This document shows, piece after piece, positions 22,482 through 30,972 of a stretch of 33,750 nucleotides of DNA. The notes beneath the pieces were generated by a model. The model was not told the origin of the DNA. It searched no databases and worked only from the letters and a program-made list of their open reading frames with translations. A program made the position numbers and the translations under genes. The first letter of the stretch is position 1. Every line of letters begins with the position of its first letter. The stretch is from a virus, in IMG/VR virus record IMGVR_UViG_3300033429_000013, positions 1-33,750 of that record. One strand, 5' to 3'.

Positions 22482-22808
22482 TTATACTTCGGGAGTTAGA
22501 TGTTCATATATTTTATAGTTATATCCTTCATAACCTGAACCTTTATAAAATGCAGTTATCCTATATTTATTATTTTCATTTAAATTTGGAAAAGAAAACG
22601 TACTTCCTACGCTGATTACGCTCCATTCGCAACATTTGTTAACTCCCTCTACAATAACTACAACATTAGTGTTGGATGCGGATAATACGATCACAACATC
22701 ATCAGACTCTACTCCACCTGCTGTAATAACCCCATATATAGTACCGTCTCCTTGATCGTCCCCCGGCCAAGTATCACCTACGATTCCTTCCAATAACGTA
22801 TTTGCCAT
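22482..22808 (-). CDS. Small virion protein, 108 aa, beta-rich
   Basis: Not recognised as a named family. It is acidic, with strand-like segments (GTIYGVITAGG, DDVVIVLSASNTNVVVIVEG) and a YRITAFYKGSGYEGYNYK segment that looks like the last strands of an Ig-like or fibronectin-like fold. Two adjacent cysteines occur at about 58-59. It lies between the lectin-like fibre gene and a tail protein and starts at a TAATG overlap, so it is probably a tail or fibre accessory component. Confidence 0.55.
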   Translation of the reverse strand: MANTLLEGIVGDTWPGDDQGDGTIYGVITAGGVESDDVVIVLSASNTNVVVIVEGVNKCCEWSVISVGSTFSFPNLNENNKYRITAFYKGSGYEGYNYKIYEHLTPEV

Positions 22809-23758
22809 TAGGCTCTCCAGTTAGTATCGTACTGAATCAACATCTGTCCAAGAGATTCTCCGGTTCCAGAATTAGGAGTAGTTGGAAAAACTACCATTGA
22901 CTTTCCATTGTCATCTCCATCATCTCCTGTAACTGTTGTGAAGTCCGTGTAAGGTCTATTTTCAATAATATGTCGTAACCCAGGCATAGTTCCTCTAATA
23001 ATACTTTTTTGAAGAGTATCGCCTACATACACCTCACAGTGAGTAACCTTGCCTGTTAATGGATTAGATGTTATATTTTTTGTTCCTAGGGAATCTGGAC
23101 CTCCTGATCCGGTGCCTCCAAAGTTATTCATCATATATGCTAAACTTGAACAACCTATTTCAACCGACTTGTCTACCCCTGTATAATCTCTAGCTATATA
23201 TGAATCCGACGCATCAGTTAAATAATATCCTGGATAGGCAATCATTCCTTTACTATGTGTAGCAATACAATGATAAGAATCAGCACCCTCGTTCCATGAA
23301 TTTATATCACCAAAATAATATTGTTTAAAATTACTTCCTGGAGTTGTGTATAACCCGTTATCATTCCATAAATATAGTCCACGATCATCGGCAACTATTC
23401 TCCAATATCCATACGAAGCATTTGGACTAACTCGGTGTACGGTAGATGATAATGGAAATGGGTCTGTTACTACCCCAGACCCGGAATTAACATCCTCTGC
23501 CATATATACATCCGCCCAGTTTGCTGTGCCTGAATCATCTACAACAAAATAAAAACCAGTTGCAGTACCAGCAGTACTCATCCTATATGCAACTCTGGAT
23601 GCATCACTATAATGTTTTGTCCACCCTGCGGCAGACTTTGCACCGTACCCATTCACAAGTACAGCGTCAAGGATTGTTTCTAACTGAGCAAATGCATCGC
23701 CTGTTAGTCGGGTCGGCGCACTACCATCTGCATACGTATAAAGCGTAGCTGTACTCAT
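22808..23758 (-). CDS. Phage tail/virion structural protein, 316 aa
   Basis: I recognise the N-terminal pattern LDAVLVNGYGAKSAAGWT (about 31-48) from a common phage virion family found among tail or fibre genes; its members lack an assigned biochemical role. The rest is Gly/Ser/Asp-rich and aromatic, beta in character (YWRIVADDRGLYLWNDNG). Eight bases of spacing and an AAAGGT-like site precede the ATG. The stop overlaps the next start. Structural call from family memory and context. Confidence 0.65.
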   Translation of the reverse strand: MSTATLYTYADGSAPTRLTGDAFAQLETILDAVLVNGYGAKSAAGWTKHYSDASRVAYRMSTAGTATGFYFVVDDSGTANWADVYMAEDVNSGSGVVTDPFPLSSTVHRVSPNASYGYWRIVADDRGLYLWNDNGLYTTPGSNFKQYYFGDINSWNEGADSYHCIATHSKGMIAYPGYYLTDASDSYIARDYTGVDKSVEIGCSSLAYMMNNFGGTGSGGPDSLGTKNITSNPLTGKVTHCEVYVGDTLQKSIIRGTMPGLRHIIENRPYTDFTTVTGDDGDDNGKSMVVFPTTPNSGTGESLGQMLIQYDTNWRA

Positions 23759-23768
23759 TTATGTACCT

Positions 23769-24197
23769 TTATGAGAAAGTAAGAATGCCACTGGCATTCC
23801 AACGTACTTCAAAATCCGCAGCAGTAACCGTAATCGCACTGGAGTCAAAAGTTACACAAGCAATTAGAGGATTTACAACAGTTTCAACTGTACCAACTAA
23901 ATATAATACACCATATTTAAATGTTTTTGTTAGTGCGGTCCACGGTACATCATCTGCATCCCATGCATCCGTATCCACCGTCATAGTGGTTAATGTTTCA
24001 CCTCCCGTAGTATAACCAGACCCGGTTGCTACCTCGTCTCCGGATACATCAGCCCATATTGCATCTCCGGTACTAGTATAATCTGGAGTATAAGTATCAG
24101 CTACCAGTGCTAGTTTTATTGTTCCATCTCCCAAATCCACGATACCTTCTCCAAGATATTCCTTCAACTTAGCATATTTAGTTAGTGTAGTAGCCAT
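23769..24197 (-). CDS. Small phage structural protein, 142 aa
   Basis: Acidic beta-rich protein with DLGDGTIKLALV (about 21-32) and SGYTTGGETL (about 59-68), a pattern shared by a family of small phage virion proteins (GxGYxxGGxxL). It continues with a FKYGVLYLVGTV segment and ends IRWNASGI-like (here VRWNASGILTF). Located in the tail gene run with TAATG coupling from the upstream gene. No enzymatic motif. Confidence 0.65.
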   Translation of the reverse strand: MATTLTKYAKLKEYLGEGIVDLGDGTIKLALVADTYTPDYTSTGDAIWADVSGDEVATGSGYTTGGETLTTMTVDTDAWDADDVPWTALTKTFKYGVLYLVGTVETVVNPLIACVTFDSSAITVTAADFEVRWNASGILTFS

Positions 24198-24610
24198 TAT
24201 TCATTACCCTCTGTAAGTGTTCCGGTAAGAACCTCTACAGGCACCCCGGTTGTAATCGAAGTAGTATTCAGTATTAAGTCCCCACCGCCACCAGCAGCAC
24301 TTACAGTGCTATCGAATACGAATACACCATCGCTATCGGTTGCCCTGGCCCATGTAGCGGTTCCGGTATTAATTGCTACAACTTGTGCAATAGTGTCTAA
24401 AATAAGCACGCCACCTGCAACAGATGCTTGCGGTGGCGATGAAAATAATATCTGTACCAGTAAAGTATTATCTGATAACGCTCCACCAGATGCACTTGGT
24501 TGTGTTCCAGTATATATATTTAACTTACCAGCAGCACCACCAGCATCAATAGCCTCGGCTACGACAGTAAGCCTATCGTTCCTAACATCTGTACTATAAC
24601 CTATAGCCAT
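24197..24610 (-). CDS. Small phage structural protein, 137 aa
   Basis: The sequence fits a common phage family with an N-terminal RNDRLTVVAEAIDAGGAAGKL helix-turn segment (listed here in part), LNIYTGTQPS, then ATWARATDSDGVFVFDSTV and a GGGGDLILNTTSI end. Members occur next to tail-fibre genes and may decorate or cap tail parts. No function is established that I know of. It starts as TAATG on the 901-residue gene. Confidence 0.65.
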   Translation of the reverse strand: MAIGYSTDVRNDRLTVVAEAIDAGGAAGKLNIYTGTQPSASGGALSDNTLLVQILFSSPPQASVAGGVLILDTIAQVVAINTGTATWARATDSDGVFVFDSTVSAAGGGGDLILNTTSITTGVPVEVLTGTLTEGNE

Positions 24611-27315
24611 TAAACTACACCTCGTTCATCGTAATGAGGACTTTGGTCCTCTATTTGTTTAATTTCTTGTCCAATTTTATTATTCATGAAATCTATTAAT
24701 GTAATATTTGCCAACCAATTAGTAGAACTTGGTGTAATCTCAATAATTTCAAAAGGAGGAACATATTCTCTTGGAATCAACTCCTCAACTCTTGGATACA
24801 ATAAATCAGTTCCAGTAGAAAATTTATTATTTAATCGTTTACTTAAATCATATTTGATAGAAAATAATACGTTATTAAAAAAATCACTTGTATGTGTAGA
24901 AGTAAAATCTACAAATTCCAATAATTGTTCTTCAGGTAATATAAAATGAACACGTTCTTGATGATCTTGTATATTATAATTGTAACTAAACCAAGAATAA
25001 AATTGATCAGGATATGCGAAATATAACCCGTCGTTTTCTACTGTATACGAAAATGGGTCTGCATCGACTATTTCTTTAGTCCATCCGGTTTTTGGATCAT
25101 GTTGTACTTCTTTAATAGTAACGTTATCTATAGATTTATCTACTTCACTATAAAATACTTTAGAATATAATCTTGTTTTTTCTGCATCTTCTTCCCAATA
25201 GGAGTTCTCATCTTCGTCAAAATTAATAGGTCTATATACTGCATAATAATTTACTATACGTATCGGATATACTTTCTTAGTAGTAAACCAACGATAACCA
25301 TTTCCTATAGGTTCATAAGGCAGTGTCCATACCTCCCAACCATCGAATGGCACTAGTGCACTTGTATCTTTATCCGTATCATAATAATCTTCTAATATAA
25401 TAGTGTCGGTTTCCATACTACCCAATTGTTCTTCTATATCTTCGGTATTTGGATAATCTTCTATATAATGTAAATCGTTATACGTTTTATCTATAATTTC
25501 TTCATATAAATATATATCTGGATTTCTTCTATCAATAAAAAGTTTACATCTTTTAATAACTTCACTTTCTCTATTCTCTCCAGTGATACGATCTAATACG
25601 TTATTTTTTTCTACACGATAAGCTGGCAATCTGCCGAATTTAGTTCTAAAGTCCAACCAAGTAGATTCAGTGTCCTCTTTTCTCCATGTATGATTTCGGT
25701 AATCTACTATATTTCTTAATTGAGGAATAGTCATGCCTCCGGTATCCCTACCCAACCTCTCCCCATCTGGATCGGGTTTATATACTGTATTATAATAACT
25801 ACGGCTGGCTATATAAGCTCCACGCTTCTCTACAGTAGTATGACAATCTACATCCCTGGCTACAGACTGTTGCCCTTCTAAATAAATCTCCATCTTTGGG
25901 TTGGAGAATATCTTCAAACTTCCTGTAGAACCAGTAATTTCATCTGCGTTACTTGGAACTTTAAAATCTAAATTTTCGTATTCGTAATTATATATTTGAG
26001 AATATGCATTTGGTCCTAAGAATACAGTTTGTGTATTTGTACTATTAGGAAAATCTCTAAAACAAGTAGAAGCATCCTGCGTCCTGGTGTCCGGGTTTAT
26101 CTGTACTATTTGTCCGGCGGCACCTGCATACAATCTCATATTACCATGAAATAAAGGTTCTTGTCCCATTCCACAAGGATCTGGATAATATGGACCTACC
26201 TCCGGACTAAACGTAGGACTATCCGCTTCATACGTATCCGTAAACTCTATACTATCTTCCAACGTCTCTTTTGTTTCACCAAATATATAAATAACATCCG
26301 GCTTTCCGACTATAGCATCTGCAAAATCGGTAACGTGACCTGATTCGTATAATGGATATTCTAATTCTATACTATTTAATACAAAATCGGTTTCTATCTG
26401 TTGTAACCATAAATTAGGATCTATCGGTGCATTATCTTGTATATTAGTTCTTAATTTATAATTATTATATTTATATATTTCGTCTGTAACTTGTTCCAAT
26501 ACATAATCACCTTCTTCTGTAAAATTAGGAGTTCCTTCTATTTTCGTAAAATCGAAAACGTAAGGTAATATAAAGTTAGTATTGGGTATCGTGGGATAAT
26601 CTATTGTACTTATATTATATCTTTCCAATGGATATAAACTACCACGATACGATATAATATCATTTACAGAATAACCAGGAGGTAAAAGCTGAGAGTATAT
26701 AACAGAAGCTATAGGTTCTTCTTTATTTTCTTGAAACTTTACTGCAAAAAACATTCTTCTGTTGTTTATATAACCAACGGAAGCATAATCCATTCCTACT
26801 TCCGATAAATAACTATTAAAATTACCTAATGGCTCAGGAGATACCAGTATCCTATTTTTATAATAAATAGTTTGTTTATCAAATGATAAAGTATCCATAA
26901 TATTTGTTCCATGTGAATACTCACCAGTATAATTATATTTTTGATATTGTGCATACGATCCTATATTAAATAATCCTTGACTATTAAATTTAATTATAGG
27001 TGTATTAGGATATATAATACTACCATTGGATATATATTCCGGTTGAGATAATATACCTCCAAACTGTAATATAAATTCCTGTTGTTCTATTGGTATAGTT
27101 ATATTTACTTCGTTTATACTATAATACTTTCTAACATCAATTTTGATTCCATTAGGAAGTATTTGTTTTCTTCTTGCTACCTTATTTTTACCTTTGTGTA
27201 ACTGTCCAAGTAAGATTCTTCCTATATTTACATACTGTCCTACAAAGGTACGAGAGGCTACTCCAGCATTTTCAGGATATACATTTACCTTGATAGGGCC
27301 GGAGTAAGCCTGCAT
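24610..27315 (-). CDS. Large unrecognised virion-cluster protein, 901 aa
   Basis: Not recognised. The ATG at 27315 is chosen because it overlaps the stop of the GGQ-protein gene (ATGA); a TTG three codons upstream is less likely. The protein is rich in Tyr, Asn, Ile, Asp and Glu and beta-like over most of its length. It carries a basic KGKNKVARRKQ segment near residue 45, a region with C/G/N/P-rich loops (about 380-480), and a long acidic tyrosine-rich C-terminal third. No transmembrane segment, catalytic triad or zinc motif is evident. Size and position suggest a baseplate-like hub, tail spike or fibre-attachment protein, but nothing in the sequence decides this. Confidence 0.6.
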   Translation of the reverse strand: MQAYSGPIKVNVYPENAGVASRTFVGQYVNIGRILLGQLHKGKNKVARRKQILPNGIKIDVRKYYSINEVNITIPIEQQEFILQFGGILSQPEYISNGSIIYPNTPIIKFNSQGLFNIGSYAQYQKYNYTGEYSHGTNIMDTLSFDKQTIYYKNRILVSPEPLGNFNSYLSEVGMDYASVGYINNRRMFFAVKFQENKEEPIASVIYSQLLPPGYSVNDIISYRGSLYPLERYNISTIDYPTIPNTNFILPYVFDFTKIEGTPNFTEEGDYVLEQVTDEIYKYNNYKLRTNIQDNAPIDPNLWLQQIETDFVLNSIELEYPLYESGHVTDFADAIVGKPDVIYIFGETKETLEDSIEFTDTYEADSPTFSPEVGPYYPDPCGMGQEPLFHGNMRLYAGAAGQIVQINPDTRTQDASTCFRDFPNSTNTQTVFLGPNAYSQIYNYEYENLDFKVPSNADEITGSTGSLKIFSNPKMEIYLEGQQSVARDVDCHTTVEKRGAYIASRSYYNTVYKPDPDGERLGRDTGGMTIPQLRNIVDYRNHTWRKEDTESTWLDFRTKFGRLPAYRVEKNNVLDRITGENRESEVIKRCKLFIDRRNPDIYLYEEIIDKTYNDLHYIEDYPNTEDIEEQLGSMETDTIILEDYYDTDKDTSALVPFDGWEVWTLPYEPIGNGYRWFTTKKVYPIRIVNYYAVYRPINFDEDENSYWEEDAEKTRLYSKVFYSEVDKSIDNVTIKEVQHDPKTGWTKEIVDADPFSYTVENDGLYFAYPDQFYSWFSYNYNIQDHQERVHFILPEEQLLEFVDFTSTHTSDFFNNVLFSIKYDLSKRLNNKFSTGTDLLYPRVEELIPREYVPPFEIIEITPSSTNWLANITLIDFMNNKIGQEIKQIEDQSPHYDERGVV

Positions 27316-27698
27316 CACACACAAGCACGTCGTCTTGCCTCTATCATCTCGTCCATTATACCATCAATCACTACATGTTTGTAAGAAGAATGAACACCAC
27401 TTGCTTTATCTTGTACATCATTACGCACACCATGATAATTACGAATAACTTCTACTGAAATTGGTTTAATTTCTTCTTGTGAGTAATAAGCAATTATTAA
27501 GTTAACAAGCCTAATAAATGCTTTTTTCTGATTAGCAACTCGTTCTCTTGACTCGGTTCCTTGTGCTCTAAGTCCACTATCTATATGAGTTATTCTACAA
27601 CAGTTTTGATGTTTGTTGCGATGTTGTCCACCTTTGCCCGTGCCAGAAAACCACTCTAGTTTAAAATCCTTTTTTGTTAAATGTAATTCTGGAATCAT
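27315..27698 (-). CDS. Stand-alone GGQ (RF-1 domain) peptide-release-factor-like protein, 127 aa
   Basis: The class I release-factor catalytic loop is complete: GTGKGGQHRNKHQN at about 19-32 with Gly23-Gly24-Gln25, followed by CRITHIDSGLRAQGTESRE and an NQKKAFIRL helix. GGQ proteins hydrolyse the ester bond between peptide and tRNA in the ribosome. At 127 residues it lacks the codon-recognition domain of RF1/RF2, like ArfB or phage RF-1-domain proteins. It may rescue stalled ribosomes, boost termination or act on free peptidyl-tRNA. It is embedded between virion genes, six bases after a tail gene, and overlaps the 901-residue gene as ATGA, so it is expressed late. No recoding of stops is seen. 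Confidence 0.88.
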   Translation of the reverse strand: MIPELHLTKKDFKLEWFSGTGKGGQHRNKHQNCCRITHIDSGLRAQGTESRERVANQKKAFIRLVNLIIAYYSQEEIKPISVEVIRNYHGVRNDVQDKASGVHSSYKHVVIDGIMDEMIEARRRACV

Positions 27699-27703
27699 TT
27701 TAA

Positions 27704-28213
27704 TTAACTGGAAGCAGTATTAAGAGTATAAGTAACTTTTAATACATCATCATCGTATAGTACACGAGCATTCGCAAACAAAGCTGCCGACATCAACGTA
27801 CCGGAAGTACCACTCTTGGTGTTGTCGGAACAAAGAAAAGCACCGTATACAGTTGAACTGTCTACACTGATTGTAAAATCCATTGTAGTGGTATTAGTTA
27901 CACTGCCGGCAGCAGGAGTATCTTCTACGTAAGACTCTCGAACTGCTTCATCATAATTGGTAAACTCGGTAATATCAGTCATAGTCCAACCAGCGGCGGG
28001 AGAAGTGGCAGCACCAAGTAGCCCACCAAACCAGGTAGTTACTTGTGATCCCTGGTTAAATCCTACGCTCAAGAGGTGAGTACGTCCCTCGGTTACAACT
28101 AGATTATCCGCTACTTCCCAAGGAGTAATCCGAACCCCTTTACGAAATACAGCATGTTTATAAACTCCCCCAAATTCTAGATCGTCCGAAGATGCGTTGA
28201 TTTCATTGGTCAT
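27704..28213 (-). CDS. Phage virion protein, 169 aa
   Basis: Matches the pattern of a widespread phage structural family: an N-terminal basic-hydrophobic segment, then NLVVTEGRTHLLSVGFNQG (about 42-60), QVTTWFGGLLGA, AGWTMTDITEFTNYDEAVRE, and a beta-rich C-terminus with VDSSTVYGAFLCSDN. Such genes usually lie close to head-tail and tail genes. A role in the tail is inferred. It overlaps the upstream gene as ATGA. Confidence 0.7.
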   Translation of the reverse strand: MTNEINASSDDLEFGGVYKHAVFRKGVRITPWEVADNLVVTEGRTHLLSVGFNQGSQVTTWFGGLLGAATSPAAGWTMTDITEFTNYDEAVRESYVEDTPAAGSVTNTTTMDFTISVDSSTVYGAFLCSDNTKSGTSGTLMSAALFANARVLYDDDVLKVTYTLNTASS

Positions 28214-29244
28214 GTCAATTCTACCCCATTTCTTATTACTGTTGATGACACTGAATCAGTGAAAACCGCTCTATCAGTATCGTTATTATCTAGAATAGAA
28301 ATATATCTATCCACACCATCACGTTGAAAATAACCAGAAGCGCCTGAAGGCGAAAATGGTATTGTAACTCTATCTTCTGTTAAATTAATAACAAATTCGT
28401 TATCTTTAAGTACTAATATACCTTTATCTGTAGTAATTAACCATTGTTCTCCTAGTGGAGAATTTTCTACTCTAACCACTTCACTGGATACTAATTGTTC
28501 ACTTCGTTTTACAGTACGTATATGATCTATGATACTTAATTTCCAAGATTCTTGATTTAATCCTGATAAATAATATAATGTTAGTTCAGTAGCTATATAC
28601 ATGCCAGAACTTACAGGCATTAAAGAAACTACTTTACTAGGAAACTGAAAATACATTCCACCAAACCAAGAAGGAGCAAATGGTTCTGAAAAATACAATA
28701 TTGTTCCGTTACCTATAAAGATTCTATTATAAAAAGTTTCCATAACATCCCCTAATGGAATGCTACTTTCCAAAGCAGGAGCACTGTTTATCTCATATTC
28801 TTTTGTATAAGAAGATCCGTCTACTTTTATATATGACCTTTCTACAGTAGATTGCGTAGGTGCAGCCCATACTTGATATGCTTTATTGGTTATAATTCCA
28901 TTATATGAAAATGAATTAAAAAATATACTTCCGTTATATTCACAATATACTATTTCTTCCGTATTCGCTACCGTACCTAAAGTACCCGTACTAAATGCCT
29001 CATCTATCCAAGTTAGTAAGCCATCATCGTTAAATAAACAAAAGTTATTAAAACATTTTATACTGTTTACGTCGGCTCCACTATATACTTTTTCATATCC
29101 AGGACGTTTTTTATAAGATAATTGTTCGTCTATATCAACGTTGTCCGCTGTATGATATAACTCTAAAGGAGTTCTTTTAGGAGCAACTATATTAGTTAAA
29201 CCCCTAAACTTATCTGTTTTGACTGTCCGCTGTTGTTTAGGCAT
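28210..29244 (-). CDS. Beta-propeller-like tail/structural protein, 344 aa
   Basis: The N-terminus reads FRGLTNIVAPKRTPLELYHTADN (part), then VDIDEQLSYKKRPGYEKVYSG, the form of a family of podovirus-type structural proteins that begins with a (R)GLNN...NVDxD...RRPGY signature. After that come repeated strand-loop units of about 40 residues (SIKCFNNFCLFNDDG, IVYCEYNGSIFF, RIFIGNGTILYFS, WLITTDKGILVL), consistent with a beta propeller. It follows the adaptor gene, overlapping by eight bases, so it probably belongs to the tail nozzle or head-tail connection. Confidence 0.7.
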   Translation of the reverse strand: MPKQQRTVKTDKFRGLTNIVAPKRTPLELYHTADNVDIDEQLSYKKRPGYEKVYSGADVNSIKCFNNFCLFNDDGLLTWIDEAFSTGTLGTVANTEEIVYCEYNGSIFFNSFSYNGIITNKAYQVWAAPTQSTVERSYIKVDGSSYTKEYEINSAPALESSIPLGDVMETFYNRIFIGNGTILYFSEPFAPSWFGGMYFQFPSKVVSLMPVSSGMYIATELTLYYLSGLNQESWKLSIIDHIRTVKRSEQLVSSEVVRVENSPLGEQWLITTDKGILVLKDNEFVINLTEDRVTIPFSPSGASGYFQRDGVDRYISILDNNDTDRAVFTDSVSSTVIRNGVELT

Positions 29245-30001
29245 CTCTTAATCCATAAGGATTCCGTCTGTAACGTTCATATTCTATAGGAAGGCCACCA
29301 TAACGAGAGTTAACCGGAAGACGCCTACGTTTCTTAGTTTCGGAATATACCGACTCTTTGGGACCGTACTCTTCTTCAAACTTATTTAGAAAATATTCTG
29401 CCCTATCTAAATCAGCAGTGTTTGCTTCATCTTTTAGATAAGCTAAATAAGCAGCATAATAAATCATATAATAATGATGTCTTTCCGGGATTTCAGGAGT
29501 TATTTTATCTGCTGTAGTAGAATCCCACGATAACGAATTAATTGGATACCTATATACAATTAACCGTAACGTATCGTCTTCCGTTGGTATAACATTGAAT
29601 CGTAATTTATTTGAGTTCCAATCGTAAATTATACAACTTGGTAATCCTGTCCTTGTATCCCAATCTCCTTGATCCAATACTTCCTTTATTGAAATTATTT
29701 GTAATACACGTTCCGAAGTAACTAATTTTGCATGTAACGGTTGTATAATTTTATCTGAATAATTATAAGAAGCTTTATCCGCTTTTACTGCTATCCGTGT
29801 TACTGAAGGATTTTCAGCTTCCTTTAGAATCTTTGCTCTCCTAGCAATCTCCTTTTCAGCTTCGTTTAGATAGCGAACTATTTGTGTGTTCGACCACCGA
29901 AGTAATGGCTCAGACGTAGAAGTGGTCCAGTCAACACCGTAACCGCCCTCGTCATCCAATATGTCTTCTCTTGCAGCAGTTACCAACTCTAATAAGTTCA
30001 T
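29237..30001 (-). CDS. Head-tail adaptor protein (tail tubular protein A-like), 254 aa
   Basis: The motif LLRWSNTQIVRYLNEAEKEIARRAK (about 33-57, given in part here) is the N-terminal helical signature of the phage adaptor family related to T7 gp11. A beta domain (RVLQIISIKEVL, LRFNVIPTEDDTLRLIVYRYP) and a C-terminal helix EIPERHHYYMIYYAAYLAY follow. The adaptor forms a ring below the portal and joins head to tail. The last 30 residues are Arg/Tyr-rich. The ATG overlaps the previous stop (ATGA), and the family is usually next to the propeller-like gene, as here. Confidence 0.8.
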   Translation of the reverse strand: MNLLELVTAAREDILDDEGGYGVDWTTSTSEPLLRWSNTQIVRYLNEAEKEIARRAKILKEAENPSVTRIAVKADKASYNYSDKIIQPLHAKLVTSERVLQIISIKEVLDQGDWDTRTGLPSCIIYDWNSNKLRFNVIPTEDDTLRLIVYRYPINSLSWDSTTADKITPEIPERHHYYMIYYAAYLAYLKDEANTADLDRAEYFLNKFEEEYGPKESVYSETKKRRRLPVNSRYGGLPIEYERYRRNPYGLRDA

Positions 30002-30408
30002 TTAGCAGGCTCCGGAGCTTTGAAACCTTCCTCTACTAATCCTCTCCAAACTGTATTCCTTTCTTGTTGACCAAATTCTACACCGAAACCAAACTCATTG
30101 CGTATAGCCTTCAGTGTAGGAGCACCTTTATAAAATTTTGTTGCATCTCCTAAAATACACCAGCCTTTAATAATATCTCTTACCTTAGTACTGGACTCCA
30201 CCCGATTCTGCATAGCATCCATTACTTTTTGACTATATTCTGTGGTCAAAGCAGCTTTCATCACCATATCATCTGAGATACAACCTCCGGCATAAGCAGC
30301 AGATTCAAAATGTTGGGGTATTTCCCTAAACTCATTGCCGACAAGGCAAACCTCCCCTCCATAAATAAGGCGTTTGGTTAGTCCGTCTCTTGATTTGAAT
30401 CTTTTCAT
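29998..30408 (-). CDS. Hypothetical head-tail region protein, 136 aa
   Basis: Not recognised. It starts just after the intrinsic terminator near 30460 with no clear Shine-Dalgarno. The first third is basic (RFKSRDGLTKRLI), with a GGEVCLVGNEF strand pair; the second part is helical. Three cysteines but no metal motif. It overlaps the adaptor gene by four bases, which ties it to the connector module. Confidence 0.6.
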   Translation of the reverse strand: MKRFKSRDGLTKRLIYGGEVCLVGNEFREIPQHFESAAYAGGCISDDMVMKAALTTEYSQKVMDAMQNRVESSTKVRDIIKGWCILGDATKFYKGAPTLKAIRNEFGFGVEFGQQERNTVWRGLVEEGFKAPEPAK

Positions 30409-30449
30409 ATATGTTACTAAAGTTATCGTATTCTGTTATTAAATTAAGG

Positions 30450-30472
30450 AAAAAGCCGGAATCCATTCCGGC
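30450..30472 (-). terminator. Intrinsic terminator behind the decoration gene
   Basis: On the - strand GCCGGAA-TGGA-TTCCGGC forms a 7-bp stem with a four-base loop and is followed at once by TTTTTCC. It lies 10 bases after the stop of the gene ending at 30483, as expected of a rho-independent terminator. Because connector and tail genes follow on the same strand, it may be leaky or be bypassed by antitermination or a downstream promoter. Confidence 0.85.
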
Positions 30473-30482
30473 AAAACCACTT

Positions 30483-30881
30483 TTAGGTTTCTTGGGCGAA
30501 GAAGGAACGACCCTCAACAATATAAGTTACTACTAATTCACCAGTACCAGCGGTGGCTGGATCGGCAGTATCTACCATAATACCAATGGTATCTGCTGAG
30601 GTATACTTATATCCAGTTAAAGTAAGAGCAGTTAATGCAACCGCAGCGCCATCTACGTTATCTGCGTACCGATTATCATCATCACCATCGCCTACATGAA
30701 TATCCACTGTTGCAGTGGTAGCATCGGAGATATTCACAAAACCTCCGATTACAATTGCATCATTGGGCACGTCGATTGCGCCATAAGTTCCCTCAACTGC
30801 TATATCGTTACCAGTACCAAAAGTAAAAGTAACACGAGCAGTAATGGCCTCTTGACGGCCTTGATCTTTAGTTATAGCCAT
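30483..30881 (-). CDS. Head decoration-type protein, 132 aa
   Basis: I recognise the family pattern: an N-terminal basic helix, a beta segment DAIVIGGFVNI (about 41-51), ATVDIHVGDGDDDNRYADNVDG (part) and LTALTLTGYKYTSADTIGI, closing with GTGELVVTYIVEGRS. Such small proteins occur near the capsid gene of many phages and are thought to decorate the head; this is family context, not proof. A GGT-type ribosome binding site (AATAGGT) lies about 8 bases before the ATG. It is the last gene before a strong intrinsic terminator. Confidence 0.7.
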   Translation of the reverse strand: MAITKDQGRQEAITARVTFTFGTGNDIAVEGTYGAIDVPNDAIVIGGFVNISDATTATVDIHVGDGDDDNRYADNVDGAAVALTALTLTGYKYTSADTIGIMVDTADPATAGTGELVVTYIVEGRSFFAQET

Positions 30882-30972
30882 TTTTTTACCTATTCATCAT
30901 CAGTTGGTTATTATTTAAAATCCATTTAACAATTAATTAAATCAAATCCTTTTGATCTAATATATTTACTAA

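Noticed and set aside
27315-27698. Stop-codon reassignment suggested by a phage release-factor-like gene
   Set aside because: TAA, TGA and TAG all terminate well-supported genes here (TAG at 1140-1142 and 6960-6962), and the protein lacks a codon-recognition domain.
30332-30520. 62-codon - strand frame between the decoration gene and the connector gene
   Set aside because: It runs through the intrinsic terminator and overlaps real genes at both ends; the composition does not look like a protein.
30882-30972. AT-rich ATCAAA/TTTGAT inverted repeat after the 227-aa gene as a third terminator
   Set aside because: Only six A-T-dominated pairs and an interrupted T-run; too weak compared with the two GC-containing terminators.
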